Of a DNA stretch of 64,000 nucleotides, positions 34,815 through 47,819 are shown in pieces. Each line of letters opens with the position of its first letter. Position 1 is the stretch's first letter. The notes under the pieces were generated by a model, which was not told the origin of the DNA, ran no database searches, and saw only the letters and a list, made by a program, of their open reading frames with translations. A program made the translations under genes and the position numbers. The stretch is from Agapanthus africanus (Eukaryota > Streptophyta > Magnoliopsida > Asparagales > Amaryllidaceae). The stretch is from the NCBI GenBank assembly GCA_030015575.1, contig CM057338.1, forward strand, positions 827,010,353 through 827,074,352. Direction: 5' to 3'.

Positions 34815-37079
34815 TGTCACGAGGGATAATCCAACATAAACATGAGCGATATAAGGTATGTAACTACACATGAACCATACGGTCAGTTTAAATGATACAA
34901 ATCGTAGCTTTGAAAGTAGGGGCTACGGTGTTTTTGAGGAAAGGAAAACATTTGAAAATCCATAGCATCCCTTTAGGTTTCCATTTAAAAGTGCATACAA
35001 TTCATCAGTTTTGGAAATAAGTATGGTTCAGGTGAAATCTTTACGTCGGCGATCCAGCCTCATAGTATCAGATGTGGCAATATCCTCGAACATCATTCTC
35101 AAATCACGAGCGCGGATCAATCATCCGTTATATCTTATCGCGTACAGTAATCCATCGTACGGTGCCATCAAACAGAATAAGGATTCTATCGTCCTATTCA
35201 TAAACAAAGGTACGGATCTATTGTCTCGTACATCATATCATCTTTCATTCTCATATATATATATTATGTCATATCCTTACCGATCTCATATCATATCCTT
35301 ACCAATCTCATTTCATATCTTGGCATATATATTTAAATATTCGTATCACCTCAAATCCTCATATCAAGCATATCCGCTCATATCATCTTATATCATCATA
35401 ATCTCATGTCATATCTTTTAATCATATCCATAGGTTCATAGCATAGGTTTTCTCTAACTATATTCTATATATCGGTTTCCATTAAGATTGCGGGGGTGCT
35501 ATACGCCATCCACCCGACTTCCCTCGTAGATATAGATCTACTCACCTGCTAAACTCCTTGCTTAGTCGAAGTCGATGAGCTTCTTGATCTCCTTCGTCGT
35601 CTCGGAAGTCTACGCGAAGGTAGCTACAAATCAACACACGTCGTAACATTATTAAAACCAAGTCCGAAAACCGATACGGCACACGAAGTTCTCATTGGTT
35701 AGAACCTATAGCCTACGCATGCAAGAACAACCAAATAACCCTCGTCGTTGACGTACAAACGTCCAACGACTAAATCCAAACTCAAATACCAAAACCAAGT
35801 TTATAGAAATCGGAAACCAGAAATCAACAACATAGAAAACCACTCCCAGATTCTACCCTAGGTCAAATTAGGATATTCTGCATATAGGGTAGGTCTAAAT
35901 ATTAGATAACAAAGCCACTCACCAAAAACCAACAGCATTCTCTACAGTGTGGCCGCATATTGCAGCCACAAGGAATATATCTACGGCCTGAACTTGGGGA
36001 AAAGGGCTCGGGTTTCTATGGTAGCTTCCTATATGCTTGTCCGTCTCACTGTGATGGGAACTTAATTTATGGAGCTCTCGAATGATACCAGATTCCATAT
36101 AAACCTCACAAATTGTCAAAACCCGATGTCGGGAAAATTCTAAGTTCGTGTTTTGGGTTTCTAGTCTTCTAGTTTAGCCGGAATATCATCACTAATGGCT
36201 TGTAGTCACTGACTAAACCTTAATTACAACTCTACAAGTCCATTCATCCACTAAATATCAACCTAGAAATTTCCAAGATCACTAAACATGCTTAATCGAA
36301 CTCTAAACTCGAATAGGAAGTTAAGAAACTAATTACAATATGAGAAGTGAAAATTATACCTCTTGGAAGTAACTCAAGAAAAACCCTAGATGCTCCAAAG
36401 TGCTCAAAATCTAAACTTGAGCTCTCTAGAGGGTGTAGGATGAGCTTGTGGTCATTTTTAATGAAGGTGAGGTAAGGTTTTGGTAAGGTTTTTGAGGTGA
36501 TTTCCATGGGGTAGTGAAGTGGAGGAACTTGAGGTGAAGAAGAAGAAGAAGGAAGAAGAAAATGAGATGAAGAAAGATGGTGGGTGAAATGCCATGGTCA
36601 AGGTAACCCCCCTCACACACACACACACTCATGCCCATACTCATGTCATCATTTTGTCTCCCCCCATGCCTCCATGTCATCATTCTCTCTTTCTTTTCTT
36701 TTCTTTTCTCTCTCATCTAGAAAGAACCAAATACCACAAACACAAATGAAACAACATGCAACAAAATTTAACATGTTATGATGCACTAGCCATGGTTAAT
36801 ACAAAAGTGGATTTGGCCTAATCATGATTAGTAGTGCACTAATCAAGTTTAATATAAATTTGCATATAAATAATTGCATAATTATTTATAAAATGTCCAA
36901 ATCAAATAAATACCTTTATAATTAATAATACATATTAATCTCCAATTATTTTCCAAATATTGGTATTTAATTATACAATTTTACGAAAACCCCAATTTAT
37001 ACTCGAATAGTTTTCGTGAAATGTATTATTTTATTATTTAAATTCCCAAAATAATATTTTATTTTTCTGAAATCTTACA
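34815..37079 (-). mobile_element. Gypsy LTR, family B, minus strand
   Basis: The minus strand begins TGTAAGATTTCAG at 37079 and ends CCCTCGTGACA at 34815. Its start resembles the family-B LTRs at 53514 and 59544, and the block GGGGGTGCTATACGCC near 35493 matches (inverted) 57078-57093. A degenerate CATATC-rich stretch (35240-35430) lies inside. No matching target duplication is found (ACGTA left, CTTAT right), so one end may be rearranged. ORFs inside are not genes. Confidence 0.65.
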
Positions 37080-39279
37080 CTTATCACTTAGTGTTTTAGA
37101 CCAATTAGTTTGGGGGTCACCGCTAAGCCTTTACAAGGTTAGGACATTGCCAAGTACGCCTTAATAAGTGAGCAAATTCGGTAATCGGTTGGTTAGTGCC
37201 TCAAGAAATATTAACGGTCGCATGAAGAAGGTGTGAGCAAATTCATCTAAAACATCACCGACTAAAAAATACAAAGGAATATGAATAAAGGGTATGATAG
37301 CTTGAATTGAATTCTCGAAGTGTAGGAATGATTTTTACACACACATAGGGGTATATGATCGATATTTGGAAGAGAGGTAGGGAGGAAGACTAAAGAAGAT
37401 GTTTTATCGAGGGAGGATGTGATTCCTGACATCTTTTCAAGACCATTAAGATAGGGATCATAACAACTAAAAAGCTTGTGTAGTTTGAAACTCTTATTTT
37501 CAAGTTTTTATGTTCCTTATTTTTGCATGTAATTTTTGTCTTCTTTCATTTATTTTGGGATTTTGTAAATGTAATCCGCTGAAAACCCTCAGGAGACAAC
37601 ACTCCTCCTACTAGGAACGCCTAGAGATTTAAACGCTTGTTGCATGAGCTAATTGCAATCGTGTTGCCTACGAAAGTGTGCTAGGTTTTTTCTTTTTCTT
37701 TTGAAAATAAAATAGTTTGCTCGAGATGATCAAAAGATAAGTTTGGGGGTATTTGATCAGTCATATTTATTGCATATTTGTACGGTCATTTTCCCTATTA
37801 TTATTAATTACTAAAATGTGTTATTTGTAATTTAAGAATATATGTGGGTTTATTTGTAAAAAGATTATTGACATATGTTTCTTAATATATAATTAATATA
37901 ATTGGGGGAATATATGCATATCATATCCATGAGATTATTAATTATTAAAATATGCATATCATGTCATATCAAATATTATTAACCAATATTATTAAGATAT
38001 CATATCATTTAATTGGTTGGAATATTATCTCAAATAAAACAAATACTACTAACAATTTGATTTGAAATATTGTGCAAGGTATTATAATAAATCAGTTCAG
38101 ATATGAAATATAAGTAGGAGATCCAAATCAAATCGAATTACCAAATCATATTTGCCGAATATTAGGAGCAAATTGAAGAATCTCACAACTGCAGAGAGAA
38201 GAATATATTTTCAAAATATTTTTATCAGAAGGATCTCTAAATATCGAGAGAAGAAGGCACGAAAAATCTGGAGACGCAACTCCCTCATAAGGTGACGGAT
38301 CTGCGGCTAAAGAAGGTAGAGGGCGGCGGAGGCGCGGTTTCATTGGTAGCCGTTGGATGTGAAAATTTAGTGGATTAATCGTCTTTACACACACTTCAAG
38401 ATGACGTCTAGGGTTTCAAGTTCCAGAGCCTATAAAAAGGACCGAGAGCAATTAGGGTTAAGGGATCGATCTATCCGATCATCTACCAATCGAGCAATTT
38501 AGATCTCTCGAGAAAACTAAGGTTTGTAATTTAGTTTTTCAGCGATCAACTTCTGTAATGCAATTGTTTATTCAATAAAAGATAGTTTCTTTTAATTTTG
38601 TCTCATTACTTTCCGCATTTTAATTTCTGCATTTACTTTCCGCAATTTTAATTTTATTATTTCTTATGGGTTCATTAATCTTTAATCTTTCCTTATTTAC
38701 TTCGTTTATCCCAATGAGCGAGTAAATTATCGCTTGTTAAGGTTTGTAGGATATGGTAGTATAATGGATGAACAAAATCCATTAGATTCTTTTTAAGTTT
38801 TAATTTTTATAAATTTTAGTAAAATGAATCGTAACACTCTTATCGGGCGTGCTATCAATTCATGATAGTCACGACCACGGTTTGAGATTCGTTAATACTC
38901 GCTTTGTTGAGGGCTTGAGATAAATAAAGATCAATGGAAGGACAAGGGTCAGTAGAGGGAAACCTTAATCCCTCCAAGAACCCTAATCCACATTCATTGC
39001 TATTTCTCTAGTAATAAATAATTAAAAGAAAAAAAGAATTATTTTTAAAACTCAAACCATTAACTACTAAATCCTATAAACCCTACAAGCCCTTCTCTTA
39101 TAAAATTTTCTTATCCCCTTAGTATAAAACGATAAAGATCCACCCTTTCTTTATTAACTCATCTAAAACAAGATAAGTAATTCACCATTTCCCTGTGGAC
39201 GACCCGTACTTACTATCGGCTAGCTATTGCGACACCGTTATTGAATGCGGTAACTAGAACACATAAAGACACTTTTTCA
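37080..39279 (+). mobile_element. 3' end and LTR of a Tat/Athila-like gypsy element
   Basis: 37080-37740 looks like the non-coding 3' region of a gypsy element. A tract with AAGTTTGGGGGTA precedes a candidate LTR start TGATCAGTC at 37754. The LTR contains a TATA box (TATAAAAAGG at 38431), AATAAAAG at 38575, and CCCTGTGGACGACCCGTACT near 39192, a block typical of Tat/Athila LTR ends. The end near 39279 (CTTTTTCA) is a guess and no duplication is visible. It could be the same family as the pol relic at 88-4145. Confidence 0.55.
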
Positions 39280-40063
39280 AACCAATCATTTTTCAATTGG
39301 ACTTCCATTGATCTTCGCCGCTCACAAGCGTCTTGATATTTAATCTTCAAATCTTTAACTTCGACTTTTGACGCTTCAAAGTTGGACTTTGGCTTCGATA
39401 GCTAAATGTAGCTTGAATATGCAATTTGAGAAGCTCTTGTCCATTCCTCCAATCTTCATTAGATATGTCTTTTAAGCTCGATTTCCTCCATCCTCCATTT
39501 TATACTTATGTCGTGAGATATACTGAAATGCAATCTCAAAACGATCAAGCACATCATATACAGTGTTATGAAATAAACAAGATAATAAACATAAGTATAT
39601 GAACATTCATTGTTTCGATATCATAAACTATGAATAGTATATTAATATCAAAATATAAATCAAAAGCAAAGCATAAGATATTGATATACTATACACACAC
39701 ACACACATGTAATATGAAAACCAAAATGAAGAGCACATGTGTGTATGTGTGTGTGTGCGTGTGTGTGTGTGTTTACGATGTTAAACAAGTAGGCAAGATA
39801 ATGGAATACGACATCATAAATAACCATTCATATTTCGAATCATCAAAACAATGAATGCGAATAATATATCAATATCAAAATATATAATATAAGTAAAGCA
39901 TGAGATATTGATATATTACTCAATATACACAAGTTATACGATATGCAAGCTAATAAATAAGTGTATACAAGTTTGGTATCGATAGGTAAATAAGATAAAG
40001 CAAGTAACACCAACAACATGTTTTAGCTATTATCAAAACAAAGCGAGAATGGATATACTAATA
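39280..40063. repeat. AT-rich intergenic stretch with a diverged duplication
   Basis: No gene is seen. Two diverged copies of a block with AATATCAAAATATA and CATAAGATATTGATATACT-like sequence lie at about 39580-39695 and 39815-39935. Between them are (AC)n (39692-39706) and (TG)n (39738-39772) tracts. Confidence 0.6.
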
Positions 40064-41767
40064 TCATAAAAAAAAAACATAAGCTAACATAGTCTTCATA
40101 TCTTTATCGGCCTTCGGCAAGCCCGTGTGCTCGCTAACCCAATCTACAGTAAATTTATACGAGGCGTCTCCAAAAGCGAACTCTCCGGTGTCTCGATCAT
40201 AGCAAGAGAAAAGCCTACATAAGGTAGTCCTGTCTTGAGCCAAAGTTGGCAGCTTCATATAATGGCGGAACGTAGTTTTACTTAGCCTCCGTATGTATTG
40301 ATGGTGAATATGTGGCTCCAATCTCTCAATGAAGTTGTTGTGGAGGGTGACGTCAACATACGTCCTGATGGAGGGATTGGCTCCATACTTTCTTCTGCGG
40401 AAAACCAATTTAAACATTAAATCATAGCATCAATTCTTTAAACTGAAAATTATAGGCAACTACTTAGAAATTACAAGTTGTTTACAAGTTACACGCAAGT
40501 TCTCATAAGTTATAGGCAACCACTTAGAACTTACAGACAACTGCTTACAGGTTACATGCAACATTATAGATGTTACAGGCAACTTTTATAGAAATTACAA
40601 GCAACTGGTTAAATGTAAGCAGTTTCGTGTAATTTGTAAGCAGTTTCCTGTAACTTCTAGGCAAGATTTGAACTGGAGGCGTCTGTTTCCAAGTACCAGA
40701 CATATCTAAAATCAAATTCCAGATGCATATTTTGAAATGGAGACGTCTGGTTACAAATACCAGACGTCTTTGAAGTTAATTTCAAGAGACATATTTTGAA
40801 CTGGAGACGTATGCACTACAAAAAAATTGTTCCAGACGTCTGCGATAGATGTTTGGAACAATTTTCTAATAAAGTTTGTTTATGATTAAAGGCTATGTTG
40901 CACGGATACTTCCAATGGGCTGATGTATCCGTGTCAGACACGTATCGGACACTGATACTTGCACGACACATATCGGAATCATTGTATATATATCATATAT
41001 ATATAATATGTGTTCCATGTTTGTCGTATGCGTATAAACATATTTTTAGTTTGTTATTAGGGTGTAACATTTTAGACTTGTTGATTTTTCCTTATTTAAT
41101 ATTGACATAATAGTTTGATATCTTATTTATCTTTATAAGATTATATATATAGCCGTGTCCCCATATCCTATATTTTAGGATTTCGTCGTATCGCCGTATC
41201 GAATCGTGTCGTATCTATGTCCCTGAATCCGTGACCACGCAACCTTGGTTAAAGGTAATATCTATGAAGTTGCATGTAACTTGTAAGCAGTTGCCTGTAA
41301 CATGTAGGCAACTTTGGTACATGTTACAAGCAACTGTTTATAAGTTACAGGCAATTGCTTAGATATTACAAGCAAATTTTATAGAAGTTACAGGCAAATA
41401 ATTTGCCTGTGATATCTTGCCAACAACAAATGAAAATTAGCACTTTCCTGTATCATCTATGAAGCTTTCTGTAACCTGTAAGCAGTTGCCTGTAACATGT
41501 AGGTAATTTTGGTATATGTTACAGGCAACTTTGGTAGATATTACAGGCAGCATTATAGATGTTACACGAAATGTTATAGATGTTCACAATTTTTTTTGAA
41601 AAGAAACAATTTCGAATTGCAATGTAAGATTAACAGAAAAAGTATGAATTTTACCTAATTTGTATCTCGGCAGCTGTCGACGTCGTTAACTCTAATTCTG
41701 GAGTCATTGATTTAGCCGATGCCTCTTTTGCAAATTTCAAGGCCTTATCTTTTGATTTAGGTGACAT
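40064..41767 (-). CDS. Two-exon reading frame, plant mobile-domain or DUF1985-like fragment
   Basis: Exon 1 (41767-41655) and exon 2 (40394-40064) join in phase: a donor AG|GTAAAA at 41655 and an acceptor TTTTCCGCAG|A at 40395 split one Arg codon. The predicted product has 147 residues. It begins MSPKSKDKALKFAKEASAK, which is lysine-rich, and continues with a stretch having R-L-S-K-T-F-R-H, then FAFGDASYKFTVDWVSEHTGLP. That pattern recalls DUF1985 or plant mobile domains, which are common in transposon-linked genes. It stops early at a T-rich tract, so the gene is probably truncated or has further exons I cannot find. An in-frame ATG at 41872 would add a valine-rich stretch from GAC triplet repeats and is less likely. 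Function is unknown. Confidence 0.4.
40436..40680. repeat. Short interspersed units with TTACAGGCAACT, first array
   Basis: Degenerate units of about 25-30 bp contain variants of AGTTACAGGCAACT, in both orientations. The same units occur at 41261-41590. Clustered short motifs in both orientations resemble subterminal repeats of CACTA transposons, which transposase binds. That link is inference. Confidence 0.6.
40670..40866. repeat. CACTA-like terminus with hairpin and 65-bp tandem units
   Basis: Two to three units of about 65 bp start with TGGAGRCGTCT (40674, 40739, 40804) and carry paired GACGTC palindromes. At 40814 is CACTACAAAAAAATTGTTCC, a typical start of plant CACTA elements. It is followed by a stem-loop with arms AAATTGTTCCAGACGTCT and AGATGTTTGGAACAATTT (40824-40865). 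No opposite end (TTTGTAGTG) was found, so this is a fragment or an end without its partner. Confidence 0.5.
40891..41247. mobile_element. Putative MITE of about 357 bp
   Basis: The unit starts GGCTATGTTGCACGGATAC and ends with the inverted counterpart GACCACGCAACCTTG. TTAAAGG occurs at both flanks (40886-40892, 41249-41255), possibly a target duplication. It is internally AT-rich with GTATCG-like words. The start resembles a MITE found widely in plants. It splits the two short-repeat arrays. Confidence 0.45.
41261..41590. repeat. Short interspersed units with TTACAGGCAACT, second array
   Basis: This continues the array at 40436-40680, with runs such as AGCAGTTGCCTGTAACATGT and its reverse complement alternating. 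Confidence 0.6.
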
Positions 41768-42199
41768 TCTGCAGGGATTAGGGTTTTCGACGACTTGGGG
41801 AGGCGAGATTGCGACGAGGGAGACGACGACGACGAGGGCGACAACGAGGGAGACGACGACGACGAGAGGCATGTGAGGAGCTCGAGCGACAGTGTGAGAG
41901 TACGAGTGAGAGAGAGAGAAAGAGAAAGAGAAAGAGAGATAATTTTGAATGAGGGGTATTTTCGTCCCTGTACCAAATTAAAATACATAGGCCTTGAACC
42001 AGAGGTTTTTAGACCAAGTTTTTGAACAGTAGGCCGTTTCTCCCTATTTCAAAAATACTGGGGGCTTTTTGACCCTTTTTCTTGGGCTTTATACAATTTA
42101 CCCAAGAAATATAGCAAAGAGAAATGGAAAAAATAAGAAGGCCTATGTTGGCCCATCCAGGTTAGTTTTCGAGAACCTTGAGAAAGCATATGCGCATCA

Positions 42200-42362
42200 T
42201 ATTATGGTGGCTCTCTCTCTCTCTTTCACCCAACACGCCAATCCTAAACGCAACCCTCGAGCACTTGTCCCTTGTTCCTCTTTTCTCCAAGAAAATTTGC
42301 GAAAATTTTCTCAATTGATCACTCATACAAACAAACAATAGGGAAAAAGATTGAAATCCAAG
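42200..42362 (+). other. Predicted 5'-UTR exon 1 of the SKIP30-type gene
   Basis: This pyrimidine-rich leader (CTCTCTCTCTCT near 42212) ends with a consensus donor CCAAG|GTACGA at 42362. The start is approximate. GGCCCA near 42152, a motif frequent in plant promoters, lies about 50 bp upstream. Intron 1 would run 42363-46378. Confidence 0.5.
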
Positions 42363-45095
42363 GTACGATCTCTCTTTAACTTCCTCTAATTTCACATCAA
42401 CAAGGATGAAATCATGCTTAATTTGATGTTCCATTTAATAATTTGGTGCGATTATTGCTGTTTAGATTTCAAATTGGGGGTTACCTATCAATTATAGTTG
42501 TCACATAGAGGTGCCATTCTTGAATATCATAAGTTTTTTCACAATTTGTTGGAATTTTTGGTGTGTAAATGTCAAATTGAAGGTGACCCATTACTTCTTG
42601 CTGTTGATTAGAGGAGGGTTTTGCTTCAAATCTTTGTTGGGTTCGTTAGTCACCGTTGTCTTCCCCCATTTTTTGTGCATTTGGGGTAAAGAGTTGGTGG
42701 GTATTTTTTGTATGAAGAGTTTAAGCAAGAAAAGGGCAAAATACATGGGTGGAAGTTGTAAGAATGGAGTTGGAAAAGCCCTTGAGTTCGCTTCTCTTGT
42801 TCGAGATCGGTTGTGAATTTTGGATATTGGAAAATTTTCCTGTAGATTTCATAGATTTCATGTTGAGGGCTGTCCTTGTTGTTGATTAGAGGTGGGTTTG
42901 CTTCAAATCGTTATAGGGGTTTGCTAATTCTTTTTCTTCCCCCATTTTATGTGCATCTAGGATAAAGGGTCAGTGGGTAATTATTGATTGATTATCATTG
43001 GGATGTTATGGGTACATTTAAGTAATTACACAAATTACATGGGTGGATTAAGTTTGTGTCGCTGATTTGACTCAATTTGCTGCATACTATGTCTTAAGTC
43101 TTGAAACCCTGGTGTTTTTAGTCATCTATTGATTTCGTTTGTCCAAGTTGCCATTTCTTGATGAAAAAACATTCAGTGGGTTTCTTTATCAAGGATGAAA
43201 TGCTGGTTCTTTTCTTGACTTTCGAATTTGCAGTGTAAAATACCTGCTTATCGGTATTCTATATCACTTTAAAGCTGCAATTTATAATGCAATCGGGAAA
43301 TCTTTTGTCAAGTTTTTCTTAAATTAATCTTTCAAATAAAAAACCAATCATTTAAAGCTTAAGATTCATCACTGTCCAAGGATTTTATCTTTAAACTGGA
43401 AAAGTTAAAATACCATGTGTTTGCACTTTGCATGCCTATGACTAGTGATCTGCAAGTGTGATTCACGTGGGTGTTGAAGTTGTTTATATAAATAATGAAT
43501 CATTTGATATTAAAAAACATTACTTTTTGTTTAATGGGCATAAAAACAAATATTTAAAGACACATTTATTCCGAAGATTCAAATATTTGAAGATCCTTAA
43601 TATATAAGAAGACATTACAGAAAGGAAATTGTTCTGATATCTTTTAAGCTAGTATCTTTTTTACCACATGTTATGTTGTGATTCAACCTGAGATTCAATT
43701 GTAACAACCCATCATTTTTTTGTTTTAAAACTAAAGATGGATCATCATAATGTAGAAGATATAAAGAATTTAAACTGTACTATAAATTATAGAACTTCCA
43801 CCGTGTATATAAAATTTTACCATGTTAAATGGTACATGTTCGGAGGATGTGATTGGGTGTGTACATGGGAGATAGAGCATCACTTCTGGGGCTAGTGGAG
43901 ATATTTTCTTTTCATTTTTACACTTGTTGATGTCGACGCTATTCAGCATAGTCTGAGAAAAAATTGTCTCTTTTTTTTTGAAATTTTTTCTTATAAAAAA
44001 AGAGAATATCACATTTACCCCCAAGGTCTTGGGTTTATAATAACATAGATACGTCGCCTTTTTTTTCTTCTGGTAAAAGCTGAAAACAAGTCACTTATAG
44101 CACTTCTGTTATGGCCTTACAATTAAATAATAAGATGATTGTTTGATCAGCGATGAATTCATATTATTTGTCCTTTAGATATATGAGGTTGCTAACAGTT
44201 TTTCATCACACTTAGACGCTATGATGGATCTTTCGCTGAAAAAACATAATTGTTTTTATCTGCAAATCGCTGTAGAATATGTTTTCTCCTATCGACAGGT
44301 TTCTTTCGTGTGAAGCACTTTTTTCTCATTGATTAGTAAATACTCTTTTATAAGTGAAATGATTTTTTGATATTCATGCTTTATCATAATCCTTCCCATG
44401 TTCACCTTGACTATTTCCATATCTCCTACTTTCGGACCATTTATACTGAAAATGAGATTATATACTCAAGAACAGTTGACATAATATAAATCTTGGAATT
44501 TTCAGACAGCTTCAAGAACAAGAAAAATTCGGCTCTTAGGATATACAGAATTGCCTTGTTTACAGTTCCTAGGATTGGAAATTGATCATAACTAACAAAT
44601 TCATGCAAAAAAGACTTTGCATAGAAAGTCAATTCGATACCCCGGAAGGCCCACCCTTACAAGCATGGGAAGGAGATACCATAATATCTCACCTTTCCTT
44701 CAGTTGTTAGACCACTAAAATATACCTATAAATTAGGACTTTGGTTGCATGGAGATAGGGTAAGTTAAGGAGTTGTTTTGATCCAAGCATTTGAACCTTA
44801 AGTCTGTCATTTGTGCACAAAGTTAGAGGTATAATCTCAAGTCAACTACTTCAGTTTAGGTGTTGAACAGCCTCTAACCTGCTTTTATTTAAATGGTTTG
44901 GGTTTGGAAGCACTTCCATTTAAACCTGACAAGTTTCAGAAATGTCTTTTAACTCCAAAAAGAATTTCGAACAGTGAACGGTTCATGTATAATTCTTCTT
45001 GCATATGTATATATATCCAAATTACAAAAAATTAAGCTTTTCCTCTTGAACGACATCTTTTCCACTTATCCTAATCATTTGTTGGTCAACTACAT

Positions 45096-45546
45096 AAGTC
45101 GTTTCTTCCATTCAGCTCTATATAAGACCATCTACTTGATTTAATAGATAACTAACACATATATTTTTATAATTTCCTACATATGTGTTCGTTTAGGCAT
45201 CTATTTAGTGTTCATTGTTGCATTAAATGTATATGTACTACTCATAGTTGGCACACTTCATGTGTCTCCATTGTATTAGTCATGTCCATCTAAATTAGTT
45301 TTTTCTTTCTTTCTTTCTATTTAATATGAGAGGTGTCTTTAACTCCTTGTGGATGCACTAATGTCCTATTTTGTTATATTGTCACTCATTCATCTTAACA
45401 TTTTTGTTCAGGTACACATTTTATGACACGTTTTTTATTGCTAAACATTTTTATGAAGTTAGCATGTAGTAGTTTTGGACTTATATATGTTTCATTGAAT
45501 TTTTCCTCTATATTCCATATGAGTAACTAATACTCCAGAAACACTT
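45096..45546. repeat. About 450-bp sequence repeated at 61214-61662
   Basis: This block inside predicted intron 1 is repeated in the same orientation within a copia LTR at 61214-61662. By eye the two differ by roughly thirty positions. Both contain CATAGTTGGCACACTTCATG and end ACTCCAGAAACACTT. Confidence 0.9.
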
Positions 45547-46378
45547 CACTTCCACCACCTATTTGGATTCTACGAACCACATCCTCTTTGATCTTGCAAT
45601 TATGATGAATGATTGAACCACATCCTCTTTGATCTTGCGATATAATACTAGGGCTTTTTGATCTTCAGTCTGAATACATTTAATATGATCTACATTTAAT
45701 ATGATCTAAGTCTATTCTTATATCTTGGCAAGCTTATGCCTTCTCCTCTATCTCTAATTTTCTATATAAATTTGTAAATAAAAACAGAAACACAAATTTA
45801 TGAAGTCAAGCTGGGAGAATAATGTAACTGGACAAGTTTTAGGATTAAGCTTGATGGGTAGCACTCAAGAAAAAGAAAACAATGAAAAAAACTCAGATAA
45901 GGATACGTTGTCATCACGTACAGGTCCTTCAAATTAGAGAGATATTTTAAGGGCATAACAGGGTCAATTTGGCATCATGTTATAGTCACAAGAACAAGTT
46001 CAACTTCTTATTAATCAGAGTATCAACCTGAAAATCATCAAAAGTGTAAGGTATTAAAACTTTAAATCAGTTAAATGGAAATGAATTGCAAAAGAATTTG
46101 AAGAACTTTGGGCAGTTTTCCCTTAGCCATATATGCTTAGCTTCTAATTAAGCAGACTTGACCGAAGAATTGTTAACCTATGAACTTTTGGCGGTGCCCA
46201 AACTTTACTGATCATGAAATATTATGAATGTGTGTACTTGGTTGCATCAAAGGCATAATTTGTCGATCAATGGGGAAGATAAGCATCCATTTCTATTTTT
46301 TGGTTTTTTTGCGTTGAAATTTATTCATTTCTTGTTGTTCAATTTTTTAAACTTGTAAAGATTTTGAAAAATTGGTAG

Positions 46379-46459
46379 GTCCAAATTCGAAGCTCAAGAC
46401 TGGAACTGTTGAGATCCGAAGCTTTAGGAGACGATCTTATATTAAATTTCAGAGCATCG
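46379..46459 (+). other. Predicted 5'-UTR exon 2 of the SKIP30-type gene
   Basis: 81 bases lie between an acceptor TTGGTAG|GT and a donor CATCG|GTATGG. The pyrimidine tract is weak, and it carries no long frame. Confidence 0.35.
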
Positions 46460-47761
46460 GTATGGAACATTACAGGATTACTTATCAAATTTTTGGAAAC
46501 ATCATTTCTAAATATGCTTCCAAGCTATATTGACATATATATATTAATGATTTCACTAATATCCTTATATGATATTATGGTATGATGACAAGTGCTTCTA
46601 GTTCTTCATAGTGTTATCTCTATTTAAAGTTTTGCCGGATAATCTTCTTTTATAATTTCTGTTGTATGCATACTGTATTAGTTAACCATGCAAACCTTTA
46701 TAGTGTTATCTCTATTTGAAGTTCCTGCCTTTTTCTTTATATGTGCTTCTCTCTATTTTTGCCCTTTCCTTAAATTGAGATCAACTTAAAGATAACTGGT
46801 TTTTCTAGGCTTCCATTGTCTCATGTATCCTAAAAATCCCATGGACATACGGTACTTTGAAATTGTACTCTTGCATTCATTTTATGTACTGTTCACTTGT
46901 AGGAATCTACTACGAACCATTTCATAGTTTCAACGCACACAATCATTTCAAAATGTCCAACTCCTTCCCCAGTACCACTTGCAAAAAATTAACAGTAGAA
47001 GTCATTCTTTTTAATATTTCTAATAATGACCGCATCTAAAATATGTGAAAGCTTATAGATATTCCTATGAAACTTTACCAGGCCTATCTCTGTGTGAACC
47101 TTCTATCCCCAATTCTACCGTTATAATGACGTGCAAATTGGGATAAAATTGATGGCTGAAATATCACTCTAATTGATGGTCATTCAAGATAAGCTTGTTA
47201 AGGAACACCTATTTTTGATTCGAACAAAATCAGCTATAAATTAATTGAGATGAAATTCGAATAACTATTTTGTGAAGATAGTTGGGAAACTTACAGATTC
47301 CATTTCCTCCTCGTTCATGAAAAAGCCTACCTATAGTTCGTCCTTTCTCAGGTATAATAGATTTGAAACTAATATAACTTGAGGATTTGATATCATTTCT
47401 TGAATTAAAAGCCATTTGTTATTTGTGCTCATTAGGTAAGACTATTAAATAATTCCCAGATAGTCCTTGTGAATCATTCAATGAAATCCTTGTCAATTGT
47501 CATTTTCCATGTTTTCTAGTAACTGTAAATTTTAGGCATTTAATTGTGCAACAGTATTATGTAAAGAGAAAATGCAAAAGTTAGTATACTCATTCTCAAT
47601 TGCATTGGTTCTTCTTTGTACTTTCTTAGCCTTAGGATTATATCTGGAATTTATATCTTGGATCATGATATTGGAATCATGAGCCAAATTGATACTTGTT
47701 TCTGTATCACATTTCTCTTCTGATAATGATTTGATGTAATTTTTCCTCTTTTTCTCTCCAG

Positions 47762-47819
47762 GAAGTTGTATGCCTTCTCATTATAAAGTTAAAGCATCAA
47801 GTATCCAATTCAGCTGAAG
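47762..47819 (+). other. Predicted 5'-UTR exon 3 of the SKIP30-type gene, with a small upstream ORF
   Basis: 58 bases lie after a strong acceptor (CCTCTTTTTCTCTCCAG) and before a donor GAAG|GTGATT. It contains ATG CCT TCT ... TGA, an upstream ORF of 15 codons that could lower translation of the main frame. Confidence 0.4.

Noticed and set aside
35011..35421. ORF rich in Ser, Tyr and Ile
   Set aside because: It comes from a degenerate CATATC repeat in a gypsy LTR.
41795..42025. Plus-strand ORF with an Asp/Glu-rich stretch and Arg/Glu repeats
   Set aside because: It is produced by GAC triplet and GA repeats in the leader region between two divergent transcripts.
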